Source: Ferrovibrio sp.
GTDB lineage: Bacteria; Pseudomonadota; Alphaproteobacteria; Ferrovibrionales; Ferrovibrionaceae
Assembly (NCBI RefSeq): GCF_019636075.1
Contig: NZ_JAHBYG010000003.1
Location: 80,769-144,768 of the forward strand
DNA: 64,000 bases
Reading direction: 5' to 3'
Position 1 is the stretch's first letter; every line of letters begins with the position of its first letter. A program made the translations under genes and the position numbers. The notes below the pieces were generated by a model. It ran no database searches, was not told the origin of the DNA, and worked only from the letters and a program-made list of their open reading frames with translations. This document shows positions 35,241 through 43,629 of this stretch, piece after piece.

Positions 35241-36290
35241 TTAAACCGCCCGGGCAATGGCGAAATCCACCGCCTCGGCCAGGGCATCGCGGGTCGGACC
35301 GGGGGTGAAGCGGCCCAAAGCATCCTTGGCGGCCTGGCCATAGCGCCGGGCGCGATCCAGGGTAGCGGCCAGGCTGCCATGGCGCCGCATCAGGCGCAGG
35401 GCCTCGGCGAAATCGGCCTCCTGTTGCTGGTCGGGGGTCTCGATCACCCGTTTCCAGAAGGCGCGTTCGGTCTCGTCGCCGCGCTCATGGGCTAGCAACA
35501 CCGGCAGGGTCACTTTGCCTTCGCGGAAATCGTCGCCGGTATTCTTGCCCAGCGAGGCGCCGTCGGCGGCGTAATCCAGGGCGTCATCCACCAGCTGAAA
35601 GGCGATGCCGAGATCGCGGCCATAGGCATCCAGCGCTTCCGCATCGGCCTGGTCGCGACCGGCAATCACCGCGCCCACCCGGCAGGCGGCGGCAAACAAC
35701 GCGGCGGTTTTGGATTCGATCACTTTCAGATACGAGGCTTCGCCGCTGGCCAGATCGTTGGCCGTCATCAACTGCAGCACTTCGCCCTCGGCGATCACGG
35801 CAGACGCGCCGGCCAGGATGCGCAGCACTTCCAGCGAGCCGGATTGCACCATCAACTGAAAGGCGCGGCTGAACAGGAAATCGCCCACCAGCACGCTGGC
35901 CTGGTTGCCCCACACCACATTGGCGGTTTCGGCGCCGCGCCGGCGTTCGCTTTCATCCACTACGTCGTCATGCAGCAAAGTCGCGGTGTGGATGAATTCC
36001 ACGCAGGCAGCCAGCAGGATATGCTTGTCTCCGCCATAGCCGCAAAGCTTGGCCGCGCCAAGCGTGAGCATCGGCCGGATGCGTTTGCCGCCGCTGGCGA
36101 TCAGGTGGCTGGCCAGTTCGGGGATCAGCCGCACATCGCTTTCCATGCGGCGCATGATCTCTTCATTCACCGCGCCCATGTCGGCGGCGACAAGCAGGCG
36201 CAGCGGCTCTATGCTGGGGCCCTGGACCGGTGTTGGTCCAGGCCCGGAAAGGGGCGCTTGCGAAGACAAAGAGGTGGCCGGTTGCGACAC
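35241..36290 (-). CDS. ispB: All-trans polyprenyl diphosphate synthase (octaprenyl/decaprenyl, ubiquinone side chain)
   Basis: About 349 residues. The first Asp-rich motif DDVVDESERRRG and the second, FQLVDDALDYAAD, identify a trans-prenyltransferase. GGKRIRPML and ATLLHDD place it in the IspB/DdsA group that builds the ubiquinone tail from FPP/IPP. Alphaproteobacteria mostly make decaprenyl (Q10), but product length cannot be read directly. The start is uncertain: GTG at 36290 is the likeliest upstream start; the frame is open to 36380. It is divergent from the methyltransferase gene. Confidence 0.92.
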   Translation of the reverse strand: MSQPATSLSSQAPLSGPGPTPVQGPSIEPLRLLVAADMGAVNEEIMRRMESDVRLIPELASHLIASGGKRIRPMLTLGAAKLCGYGGDKHILLAACVEFIHTATLLHDDVVDESERRRGAETANVVWGNQASVLVGDFLFSRAFQLMVQSGSLEVLRILAGASAVIAEGEVLQLMTANDLASGEASYLKVIESKTAALFAAACRVGAVIAGRDQADAEALDAYGRDLGIAFQLVDDALDYAADGASLGKNTGDDFREGKVTLPVLLAHERGDETERAFWKRVIETPDQQQEADFAEALRLMRRHGSLAATLDRARRYGQAAKDALGRFTPGPTRDALAEAVDFAIARAV

Positions 36291-36430
36291 GATTGCTTTC
36301 TGGTCCGGTATGGGCCGCCAATTGCGGCAGCCGCTATTAAAGAGGTGACCGGAGCATAGTTGCGCAGGCTCGTGGGTCAAGCTTTGGTGCCAGTAACAAC
36401 GCGATAGCCAAGATCACGATTGATGATTTC

Positions 36431-37192
36431 ATGAGCGAAACCACCACAGACAAGCTGCTGGACGGCCGCGTGCTGCTGACCCAGCCGCGCCAGGGCCAGC
36501 GCGCTTCGGCGGATGCGGTGATGCTGGCCGCCGCCGTAGCGGCCAAACGCGGCCAGAATGTGCTCGATCTGGGCTGCGGCACAGGGGTTGCCATGCTCTG
36601 TCTGGCGGCCCGGTTGCCCGGTTTGCAGGCCGATGGTCTGGAGATACAGCCAAAGCTTGTGGAATTGGCCCGGCACAATCTGCAAGCCAATGCCATGGCC
36701 GGGCATTTGCGGGTATTCGAGGGCGATCTGCGTCAGCGCATTGCCGGGTTGCAGCCCAACGCTTACGACCACGTGCTGGCCAATCCGCCCTATTTCGATC
36801 CCGCCCGCCATCGCCCGGCCAAGGATGCCGGCCGTGCCCTGGCGCGCCAGGGGGTGGATGGCGAGGGCGCGGCCGGTGCCGATGAGGCGGCCTGGGTCTC
36901 CGCCATGCTGCGCTATGCCAGACCCAGCGGTCGGCTTTGGCTGATTCAGCGGGTGGAGCAATTGCCCGCCACCCTGGCCGCATTTGGCCAGCGGGCTGGC
37001 GGCATCATAATCCTGCCTCTGCAATCCAAGCCCGGGCAGCCACCCAAACGGCTGATAATTCAGGCAGTAAAAGGCGGTAAATCGCCATTAAAACTGTTGC
37101 CGCCGCTGTTGCTGCACGAGGCCGATGGCAGCTATCGCCCGGCCATCGAGGCGGTGTTGCGCGAGGGCGCGGCCTTGCCGGAGCAGGCCTGA
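36431..37192 (+). CDS. TrmN6-like tRNA1(Val) adenine-N6 methyltransferase family protein
   Basis: 253 residues. A class I methyltransferase with motif I LDLGCGTGVAMLCLA and motif IV NPPYF (methylation of an exocyclic amine). The N terminus DKLLDGRVLLTQPRQGQRASADAVMLAA is characteristic of COG4123. The E. coli homologue TrmN6 (YfiC) methylates A37 of tRNA1-Val. Divergence from a polyprenyl diphosphate synthase gene is common in alphaproteobacteria. No strong SD precedes the ATG. Confidence 0.88.
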   Translation: MSETTTDKLLDGRVLLTQPRQGQRASADAVMLAAAVAAKRGQNVLDLGCGTGVAMLCLAARLPGLQADGLEIQPKLVELARHNLQANAMAGHLRVFEGDLRQRIAGLQPNAYDHVLANPPYFDPARHRPAKDAGRALARQGVDGEGAAGADEAAWVSAMLRYARPSGRLWLIQRVEQLPATLAAFGQRAGGIIILPLQSKPGQPPKRLIIQAVKGGKSPLKLLPPLLLHEADGSYRPAIEAVLREGAALPEQA

Positions 37193-37244
37193 CTTCCCAT
37201 ACTATATGCGTCATGATGGACAGGTCTGGAACGGATCGGCCCCG

Positions 37245-37520
37245 ATGTTTAAATTTCTGCTGTTGATTGCCGTGATTGCCGGTGCCTATTACGGCTACCG
37301 CTATCTGAATCGCCGCGAGGCCGAGAAAGCGGCGGAAAAACTGCGCCGCGAGAGCCAGCAAGCCTCAGGCCAGGACATGGCGAGCCGCGCTCCGGTTGCG
37401 CAAAAGCCGGCCCAGCCGGCCTCGGAGGACATGGTGGCCTGCCCGGCCTGCGGCACTTACCGCCCGGCTTCCGCACCAGCCTGCGACACGCCTGGTTGCT
37501 CGGCCAACAAGGCGGCCTGA
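37245..37520 (+). CDS. Small membrane-anchored protein with C-terminal CxxC/zinc-ribbon motif
   Basis: 91 residues from the ATG at 37245: one N-terminal membrane helix (FKFLLLIAVIAGAYYGY), a charged helical stretch and a C-terminal CPACGTYRP...CDTPGC metal-binding element. The architecture resembles the PP0621-type small proteins (TM plus MVxCxxCG ending), but this is by eye. Another in-frame ATG at 37206 would place 13 polar residues before the helix. Function unknown. Confidence 0.6.
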   Translation: MFKFLLLIAVIAGAYYGYRYLNRREAEKAAEKLRRESQQASGQDMASRAPVAQKPAQPASEDMVACPACGTYRPASAPACDTPGCSANKAA

Positions 37521-37525
37521 CAACC

Positions 37526-37569
37526 AGCCTGTGAAGCCGTCCGGAACATATAGCGGGACAGGCTTTTTT
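37526..37569 (+). terminator. Intrinsic terminator after the small membrane protein gene
   Basis: AGCCTGT (37526-37532) pairs with ACAGGCT (37558-37564) followed directly by a run of T. The loop is long (25 nt), so the hairpin is weaker than ideal. Confidence 0.55.
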
Positions 37570-37608
37570 CCGCTTGGCAAGTGCTGATTGGGCGCCGCTT
37601 CCGGTGGC

Positions 37609-37637
37609 TTGACCGGGGGCTGCCGCAGCTTTAAGGT
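37609..37637 (+). promoter_or_regulatory. Sigma70-like promoter of glyQ-glyS-ppdK
   Basis: TTGACC (37609-37614) and TAAGGT (37632-37637) are 17 nt apart, about 137 nt upstream of glyQ. I see no T-box or riboswitch structure in the leader. Confidence 0.5.
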
Positions 37638-37773
37638 CCGCGCGATTTTCCGCCACCCATCGTTCGATTCCGCTGCGTTCCTGAAACCGGGAGGCGGGGC
37701 CGACGAAAGCCTAGAGAATGGCAGGCCGTTACGGCCCAACCCGCATAAGGCCATACGTTAAGGACGATCAAGA

Positions 37774-38685
37774 ATGGCGCCCGCCGGCCAGCCCGCCTCG
37801 AACTCCTTTCAGGATTTGATTCTTGCTTTGCAAGGTTTCTGGGCGCGTCAGGGCTGCACGATCCTGCAGCCTTACGACATGGAAGTCGGTGCGGGCACGT
37901 TTCACCCAGCCACCACGTTGCGTGCGCTCGGCCCCGAGCCGTGGAATGCCGCTTATGTGCAGCCCTCGCGCCGCCCGAAGGATGGCCGCTATGGCGAAAA
38001 TCCCAACCGCCTGCAGCATTACTACCAGTTCCAGGTGATCCTGAAACCGAGCCCGGCCAATGTGCTGGATCTGTATCTCGACTCGCTGGCGGTGCTCGGC
38101 ATCGATCACAAACGCCACGATATCCGCTTCGTGGAAGACGATTGGGAAAGCCCCACTTTGGGCGCCTGGGGTCTGGGCTGGGAAGTCTGGTGCGACGGCA
38201 TGGAGGTGACGCAGTTCACCTATTTCCAGCAGGTCGGCGGCTATGATTGCGATCCGGTCGCGGCCGAAATCACCTACGGGCTCGAGCGTCTGGCGATGTA
38301 TATCCAGGGCAAGGACCGGGTGTACGACCTGGATTACAATGGCCGTGGCGTCAGCTATGGCGATGTGTTCCTGCAGGCGGAGCGCGAATTCTCCGCTTAT
38401 AACTTCGAACATTCGGATTCCGAGCAGTTGTTCCGCCGCTTCAACGATGTGGAGCGCGAATGCAACAGCCTGATTGCCGCCGGCCTGGCCCTGCCGGCCT
38501 ATGATCAATGCCTGAAGGCCAGCCATACCTTCAATCTGCTGGATGCGCGCGGCGTGATCAGCGTGACCGAACGCGCCGCCTATATCGGTCGGGTGCGCGC
38601 GCTGGCCAAGGCTTGCTGCACGCAATGGCTCCGCTCGCGCGGTCATCTGCCGCAGGAAGCGCAATCCCCGGGCGGAGCGGCGTGA
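37774..38685 (+). CDS. glyQ: Glycine-tRNA ligase alpha subunit
   Basis: 303 residues. Class II aminoacyl-tRNA synthetase catalytic subunit of the alpha2beta2 bacterial GlyRS. Landmarks are [58 protein letters not shown] and [31 protein letters not shown]. It is joined to glyS by a 1-nt TGATG overlap, giving balanced subunit synthesis. Confidence 0.98.
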   Translation: MAPAGQPASNSFQDLILALQGFWARQGCTILQPYDMEVGAGTFHPATTLRALGPEPWNAAYVQPSRRPKDGRYGENPNRLQHYYQFQVILKPSPANVLDLYLDSLAVLGIDHKRHDIRFVEDDWESPTLGAWGLGWEVWCDGMEVTQFTYFQQVGGYDCDPVAAEITYGLERLAMYIQGKDRVYDLDYNGRGVSYGDVFLQAEREFSAYNFEHSDSEQLFRRFNDVERECNSLIAAGLALPAYDQCLKASHTFNLLDARGVISVTERAAYIGRVRALAKACCTQWLRSRGHLPQEAQSPGGAA

Positions 38686-40754
38686 TGATCGGCGAATTGC
38701 TGTTGGAATTGCATTCCGAGGAAATTCCCGCCCGCATGCAGCAGCGTGCGGCGGAAGACCTGCGCCGGCTGGTTTGCGAGGCCTTGGCCAAGGCCGGGCT
38801 CAATCCTGGCGAGACCGAAAGTTATGTCACCCCGCGCCGCCTGGCTTTGGCGGTGAAGGGTTTGCCGCGCGCTCAGGCCGATCTGCGCGAAGAAAAGAAG
38901 GGCCCGCGCGTGGGCTCGCCCGATGCGGCCGTGCAAGGCTTTCTGCGCGGTGCGGGGCTGCAAAGCCTGGAGCAATGCGAGAAGCGCGATACCGGTAAGG
39001 GCGAATTCTGGTTCGCGGTGATCGACCGGCCGGGCCGCCCCACCGTGGATGTGCTGCAGACCTTGCTGCCCGAGGCGTTGGCGCAGCTGCCCTGGCCGAA
39101 ATCCATGCGCTGGGCGGACCATCCGCTGCGCTGGGTGCGGCCGCTGCATTCCATCCTCTGCCTGTTCGAAGGCCAGCCGGTGCCGTTCACATTCGGCCAT
39201 CTCACGGCCGGCGACAGCACCGCTGGCCATCGCTTCATGGCGCCGAAGCGTTTTGCTGTGCGCGATACCAGCGACTGGCTGCGCTCGCTGCGTGGCGCCT
39301 ATGTGGAACCGGATTTCGCCACCCGCCGCGCCACTATCCTGAAGGATGCGGCTTTTGCCGCTGAAAACGAGGGGCTGACGCTGGTGGACGATCCTGGCCT
39401 GGCCGATGAAGTGGCCGGCCTGGTGGAACAGCCTGTGGTGCTGTTGGGTTCGATCCCCACCGAATTCATGGCGGTGCCGCGCGAAGTGCTCACCACCGCG
39501 ATGCGCACGCATCAGAAGTATTTCGCCCTGAACGATGCCGAAGGCCGGCTGGCTTCGCGCTTCGTGATCGTGGCCAACACGCTCACCAACGATGGCGGCA
39601 AGCAGGTGGTGGCGGGCAACGAGCGCGTGCTGGCCGCGCGGCTTTCCGATGCCAAATTCTTCTGGGATCAGGATCGCCGCCAGCGCCTGGATAGCCGCCT
39701 TCCGCTGCTGAAGGATATCGTGTTCCATGCCAAGCTGGGCACCCTGGCGGAAAAGGTTTCGCGGGTGGAGCGCTTGGCTTTCGAGCTGGCGCAACAGATC
39801 GGCGCCGATACCAAGCAGACTCGTCGTGCCGCTGCCCTGGCCAAGGCCGATCTCGTTACCGGCATGGTGGGCGAATTTCCTGAATTGCAGGGCATCATGG
39901 GGCGCTATTACGCCCTGGAAGATGGCGAACCGCAGGCCGTGGCCGAGGCGATTGCTCAGCATTACGCGCCGCAGGGCCCCAATGACGGATGCCCCACCGA
40001 TGCGGTGGCGATCTGCGTGGCGCTGGCAGACAAGATCGACACGCTGGCTGGCTTTTTCGCCATCGATGAAAAGCCCACCGGCTCGAAGGATCCCTTCGCG
40101 TTGCGCCGCGCCGCTCTGGGCGTGATCCGCATTCTGCTGGAAAACAACATCGCGCTGCCGCTGCGTCCGCTATTCACCTCGGCCCTTTCGATGCAGAGCG
40201 CGGTATCCGAAGCCGGCCGCGATGTGGCGGAAGAATTGCTGCGTTTCTTCGTGGATCGCTTGAAGGTGCATCTGCGCGAGAAGGGTGTGCGCCACGATGT
40301 GATCACCGCCGTGTTCGCCAAGAGCGCCGACGACGATTTGCTGCGCGTGGTTACCAAGGCCGAGGCATTGAGTGGTTTCCTGGCCGGCCAGGATGGCGCC
40401 AACCTGCTGACCGCCTATCGCCGCGCCAACAACATCGTGCGTGCCGAGATGAAGAAAACGCCCGATCTGCCTCTGGGCGAGATTGCCAACAGTTTTCTGG
40501 CTGAACTGGAAGAGAAGGCGCTGGCCGCCTGCCTTACCGAGATAGGCCATGCCCGCAGCGGCGCCGACGATGCGGCGGGCTTTGCCAAGTATCTTGCCGC
40601 GCTGGCGTTGATGCGCCAGCCGGTGGATGCGTTTTTCGAGCGCGTCACCGTCAATAGCGACGATGCCGCGCTGCGTCGTAACCGTTTGAGCCTGCTTGCC
40701 GCCGTTGCGGGAAGCATGGATCGCATTGCCGATTTTTCGCAGATTGAAGGGTGA
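38685..40754 (+). CDS. glyS: Glycine-tRNA ligase beta subunit
   Basis: 689 residues, full length. It begins LLLELHSEEIPARMQ, typical of GlyS. The central HD-like segment (LADKIDTLAGFFAIDEKPTGSKDPFALRRAALGVIRIL) and the C-terminal anticodon-binding DALR-like region are present. It contributes tRNA binding to the alpha2beta2 enzyme. Its stop is immediately followed by the ppdK start. Confidence 0.98.
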   Translation: MIGELLLELHSEEIPARMQQRAAEDLRRLVCEALAKAGLNPGETESYVTPRRLALAVKGLPRAQADLREEKKGPRVGSPDAAVQGFLRGAGLQSLEQCEKRDTGKGEFWFAVIDRPGRPTVDVLQTLLPEALAQLPWPKSMRWADHPLRWVRPLHSILCLFEGQPVPFTFGHLTAGDSTAGHRFMAPKRFAVRDTSDWLRSLRGAYVEPDFATRRATILKDAAFAAENEGLTLVDDPGLADEVAGLVEQPVVLLGSIPTEFMAVPREVLTTAMRTHQKYFALNDAEGRLASRFVIVANTLTNDGGKQVVAGNERVLAARLSDAKFFWDQDRRQRLDSRLPLLKDIVFHAKLGTLAEKVSRVERLAFELAQQIGADTKQTRRAAALAKADLVTGMVGEFPELQGIMGRYYALEDGEPQAVAEAIAQHYAPQGPNDGCPTDAVAICVALADKIDTLAGFFAIDEKPTGSKDPFALRRAALGVIRILLENNIALPLRPLFTSALSMQSAVSEAGRDVAEELLRFFVDRLKVHLREKGVRHDVITAVFAKSADDDLLRVVTKAEALSGFLAGQDGANLLTAYRRANNIVRAEMKKTPDLPLGEIANSFLAELEEKALAACLTEIGHARSGADDAAGFAKYLAALALMRQPVDAFFERVTVNSDDAALRRNRLSLLAAVAGSMDRIADFSQIEG

Positions 40755-43580
40755 ATGATCATGGCCAAGCCGAAGTCTCGCCAAATCACCAAGAAGAAGG
40801 TTGCCGCCAAGAAGGCCCCGGCCAAGAAGGTCGCTGCCAAGAAGGTCGCTGTCAAAAAGGGTGCTGCCAAGAAGGCGCCGGCGAAGAAGCAGATCGCGGT
40901 CCGCAAGGACAAGCTGGTTTATTCCTTCGGTGCTGGCCGCGCCGAGGGCCGCGCCGAGATGCGCGAATTGCTGGGCGGCAAGGGTGCCAATCTGGCGGAG
41001 ATGAGCAATCTCGGCTTGCCGGTGCCGCCGGGCTTTACCATCACCACCGAAGTTTGCACGGCCTATTACGACAATGGCCGCAAATACCCCGCCTCGCTGA
41101 AGGGTCAGGTGGAAACCGCGCTGGCGCAGATTGAAAAGTTGGTGGGCGCCAAGTTCGGCGACAGCACCATGCCGTTGCTGGTTTCCGTGCGCTCGGGCGC
41201 CCGCGCCTCGATGCCGGGCATGATGGATACCGTGCTGAATCTCGGCCTGAACGACACCACCGTGCAGGCGCTATCGCGCCAGAGCGGCAACGAGCGTTTC
41301 GCCTGGGACAGCTATCGCCGTTTCATCCAGATGTATTCCGATGTGGTGCTCGGCGTCGGGCATGAGCATTTCGAGGAAATCCTCGAGATGCACAAGGAAG
41401 ACAAGGGGCTCACGCTCGATACCGAGTTGACCGCCGAGGATTGGAAGCACCTGGTGGGCGCTTACAAGGCCAAGGTTAAGGAAGAGCTGGGCAAGCCCTT
41501 CCCGCAGGATGTGCGCGACCAGCTTTGGGGCGCTATCGGTGCTGTGTTCTCAAGCTGGATGAACCAGCGCGCCATCACCTATCGCGCCCTGAACCACATC
41601 CCCGCCAGCTGGGGCACGGCGGTGAATGTGCAGGCCATGGTGTTCGGCAATATGGGCGATACGTCCTGCACCGGCGTTGCCTTCACCCGCGACCCCTCCA
41701 CTGGCGCCAATGCCTATTACGGCGAATACCTGATCAACGCCCAGGGCGAAGACGTGGTGGCCGGCATCCGTACCCCGCAGTATCTCACCAAGGCCGCGCG
41801 CAAGGCGGCTGGGGCCGAGGCGCTGTCGATGGAAGAATCCATGCCCGCCACCTACAAGCAGCTGGTGGATGTGTTCAAGAAGCTGGAAAAGCATTACCGC
41901 GACATGCAGGACATCGAATTCACCGTCCAGCAGGGCAAACTGTGGATGCTGCAAACCCGTTCGGGCAAGCGCACCGCCAAGGCCGCCATCAAGATCGCCG
42001 TGGATATGGTGAAGGAAAAGCTGATCGGTCAGGCCGAGGCGGTAAGCCGCATCGATCCGGCCTCGCTGGACCAGTTGCTGCATCCCACGCCGGATCCGAA
42101 GGCGCCGCGCACCGTGATTGCCAAGGGCCTGGCGGCTTCGCCGGGTGCTGCCTGCGGCAAGGCGGTGTTTACCGCCGATGAAGCCGAGGTCATGGCCGGC
42201 AAGGGCGAAGCCGTGATCCTGGTGCGTATCGAAACCTCGCCGGAAGACATTCACGGCATGCATGCCGCCAAGGGCATTCTCACCGCACGCGGCGGCACCA
42301 CCAGCCACGCCGCCGTGGTGGCGCGCGGCATGGGCCGGCCCTGCGTGTCGGGCGCCGGCTCGCTGCGCATCGATTATGCCGCGCAGAAGATGACCGTCGG
42401 CAGCACCGTGGTGAGCAAGGGCGACGTGATCACCATCGATGGCTCCAGCGGCGAAGTGATCCTGGGCGAAGTGCCCACCATCGAGCCGGCGCTGTCGGGC
42501 GATTTCGCCACGCTGATGAGCTGGGCCGACAAGCTGCGCCGCCTGAAGGTGCGCACCAATGCGGAAACCCCGCTGGATGCCGCCGCCGCCGTGAAATTCG
42601 GCTGCGAGGGCATCGGCCTGTGCCGCACAGAGCATATGTTCTTCGATGCCGACCGTATCACCGCAGTGCGCGAGATGATCCTGTCTGCCGATATCGAAGG
42701 CCGCAAGAAGGCCCTGGCCAAACTGCTGCCGGTGCAGCGCGGCGATTTCGTGCAGCTGTTCAAGATCATGGCCGGCCGCCCGGTCACCATCCGCCTGCTC
42801 GATCCGCCGCTGCATGAATTCCTGCCGCATACCGATGCCGATTTTGCCGCCGTGGCCAAGGCCACCGGGCTTTCGGCCGAGGCGCTGAAGGAACGCAAGA
42901 AGGCGCTCACCGAAACCAACCCGATGTTGGGCCATCGCGGCTGCCGCCTCGGCATCTCCTTCCCCGAGATTTACGAGATGCAGGCGCGTGCCATCTTCGA
43001 GGCGGCAGTCGAAGCCTCCAAGGGCGGTAAGGCGGTGGAGCCAGAGGTGATGATCCCGCTGGTTGCCACCAAGGCCGAGATCGACATCCTCAAGCGCCGC
43101 GTGGATGCCGTGGCTGCTGCCGTGGCCAAGGAAACCGGCAAGAAGCTGAAATACCTGGTCGGCACCATGATCGAATTGCCGCGCGCGGCGCTGCGTGCGG
43201 CCGAGATCGCCGAACATGCCGAGTTTTTCTCCTTCGGCACCAACGACCTGACCCAGACCACGCTAGGTATCAGCCGCGACGATTCCTCGCTGTTCATGGA
43301 GGATTATCTCAAGGCCGGCATCTTCGACCGCGATCCTTTCGTGAGCATTGATCAGAGCGGCGTGGGCGAATTGGTGCGGACTGCGGTGGAACGCGGTCGC
43401 AAGACGCGCGGCAATATCAAGCTGGGCATCTGCGGCGAGCATGGCGGCGACCCGTCTTCGGTGCGCTTCTTCCACAAGGCCGGCCTGGATTATGTATCCT
43501 GTTCGCCTTATCGCGTGCCGATCGCCCGCCTGGCCGCCGCCCAAGCTGCCGTTTCGGAAGAGAAGGCCAGCGAAGCCTGA
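40755..43580 (+). CDS. ppdK: Pyruvate, phosphate dikinase with lysine-rich N-terminal extension
   Basis: 941 residues against about 880-900 usually. The enzyme interconverts pyruvate + ATP + Pi and PEP + AMP + PPi. The nucleotide domain (LLGGKGANLAEMSNLGLPVPPGF), the phosphohistidine H518 in GGTTSHAAVVARGMG, and the C-terminal PEP/pyruvate barrel (RTEHMFF, NPMLGHRGCR, GTNDLTQ, CGEHGGDP) are complete. The extra length is an N-terminal tail of about 50 residues made of KKAPAKK/VAAKK-type repeats, like the tails of bacterial histone-H1-like proteins. A second ATG (40761) removes only two residues, so the tail is kept. It directly follows glyS. Confidence 0.96.
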   Translation: MIMAKPKSRQITKKKVAAKKAPAKKVAAKKVAVKKGAAKKAPAKKQIAVRKDKLVYSFGAGRAEGRAEMRELLGGKGANLAEMSNLGLPVPPGFTITTEVCTAYYDNGRKYPASLKGQVETALAQIEKLVGAKFGDSTMPLLVSVRSGARASMPGMMDTVLNLGLNDTTVQALSRQSGNERFAWDSYRRFIQMYSDVVLGVGHEHFEEILEMHKEDKGLTLDTELTAEDWKHLVGAYKAKVKEELGKPFPQDVRDQLWGAIGAVFSSWMNQRAITYRALNHIPASWGTAVNVQAMVFGNMGDTSCTGVAFTRDPSTGANAYYGEYLINAQGEDVVAGIRTPQYLTKAARKAAGAEALSMEESMPATYKQLVDVFKKLEKHYRDMQDIEFTVQQGKLWMLQTRSGKRTAKAAIKIAVDMVKEKLIGQAEAVSRIDPASLDQLLHPTPDPKAPRTVIAKGLAASPGAACGKAVFTADEAEVMAGKGEAVILVRIETSPEDIHGMHAAKGILTARGGTTSHAAVVARGMGRPCVSGAGSLRIDYAAQKMTVGSTVVSKGDVITIDGSSGEVILGEVPTIEPALSGDFATLMSWADKLRRLKVRTNAETPLDAAAAVKFGCEGIGLCRTEHMFFDADRITAVREMILSADIEGRKKALAKLLPVQRGDFVQLFKIMAGRPVTIRLLDPPLHEFLPHTDADFAAVAKATGLSAEALKERKKALTETNPMLGHRGCRLGISFPEIYEMQARAIFEAAVEASKGGKAVEPEVMIPLVATKAEIDILKRRVDAVAAAVAKETGKKLKYLVGTMIELPRAALRAAEIAEHAEFFSFGTNDLTQTTLGISRDDSSLFMEDYLKAGIFDRDPFVSIDQSGVGELVRTAVERGRKTRGNIKLGICGEHGGDPSSVRFFHKAGLDYVSCSPYRVPIARLAAAQAAVSEEKASEA

Positions 43581-43601
43581 TCGCGCCGGATCGAAGCGCC
43601 G

Positions 43602-43629
43602 GCTTTCGGGATCAATCGATCCCGAAAGC
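43602..43629. terminator. Bidirectional terminator between ppdK and the GT2 gene
   Basis: A perfect 12-bp stem (GCTTTCGGGATC/GATCCCGAAAGC) with an AATC loop lies 22 nt after the ppdK stop. It contains the stop codon of the convergent glycosyltransferase gene. Flanking U-runs are poor, but the stem is strong on both strands. Confidence 0.65.

Noticed and set aside
36221..36242. 8-bp perfect hairpin (CCTGGACC/GGTCCAGG) in the ispB N-terminal coding region
   Set aside because: It lies within the Pro-rich N-terminal codons and not at a gene end, and no regulatory context is evident.
41550..43217. A minus-strand frame of about 555 codons inside ppdK
   Set aside because: His/Gly-rich antisense of a well-conserved enzyme; no start signal and no motif.
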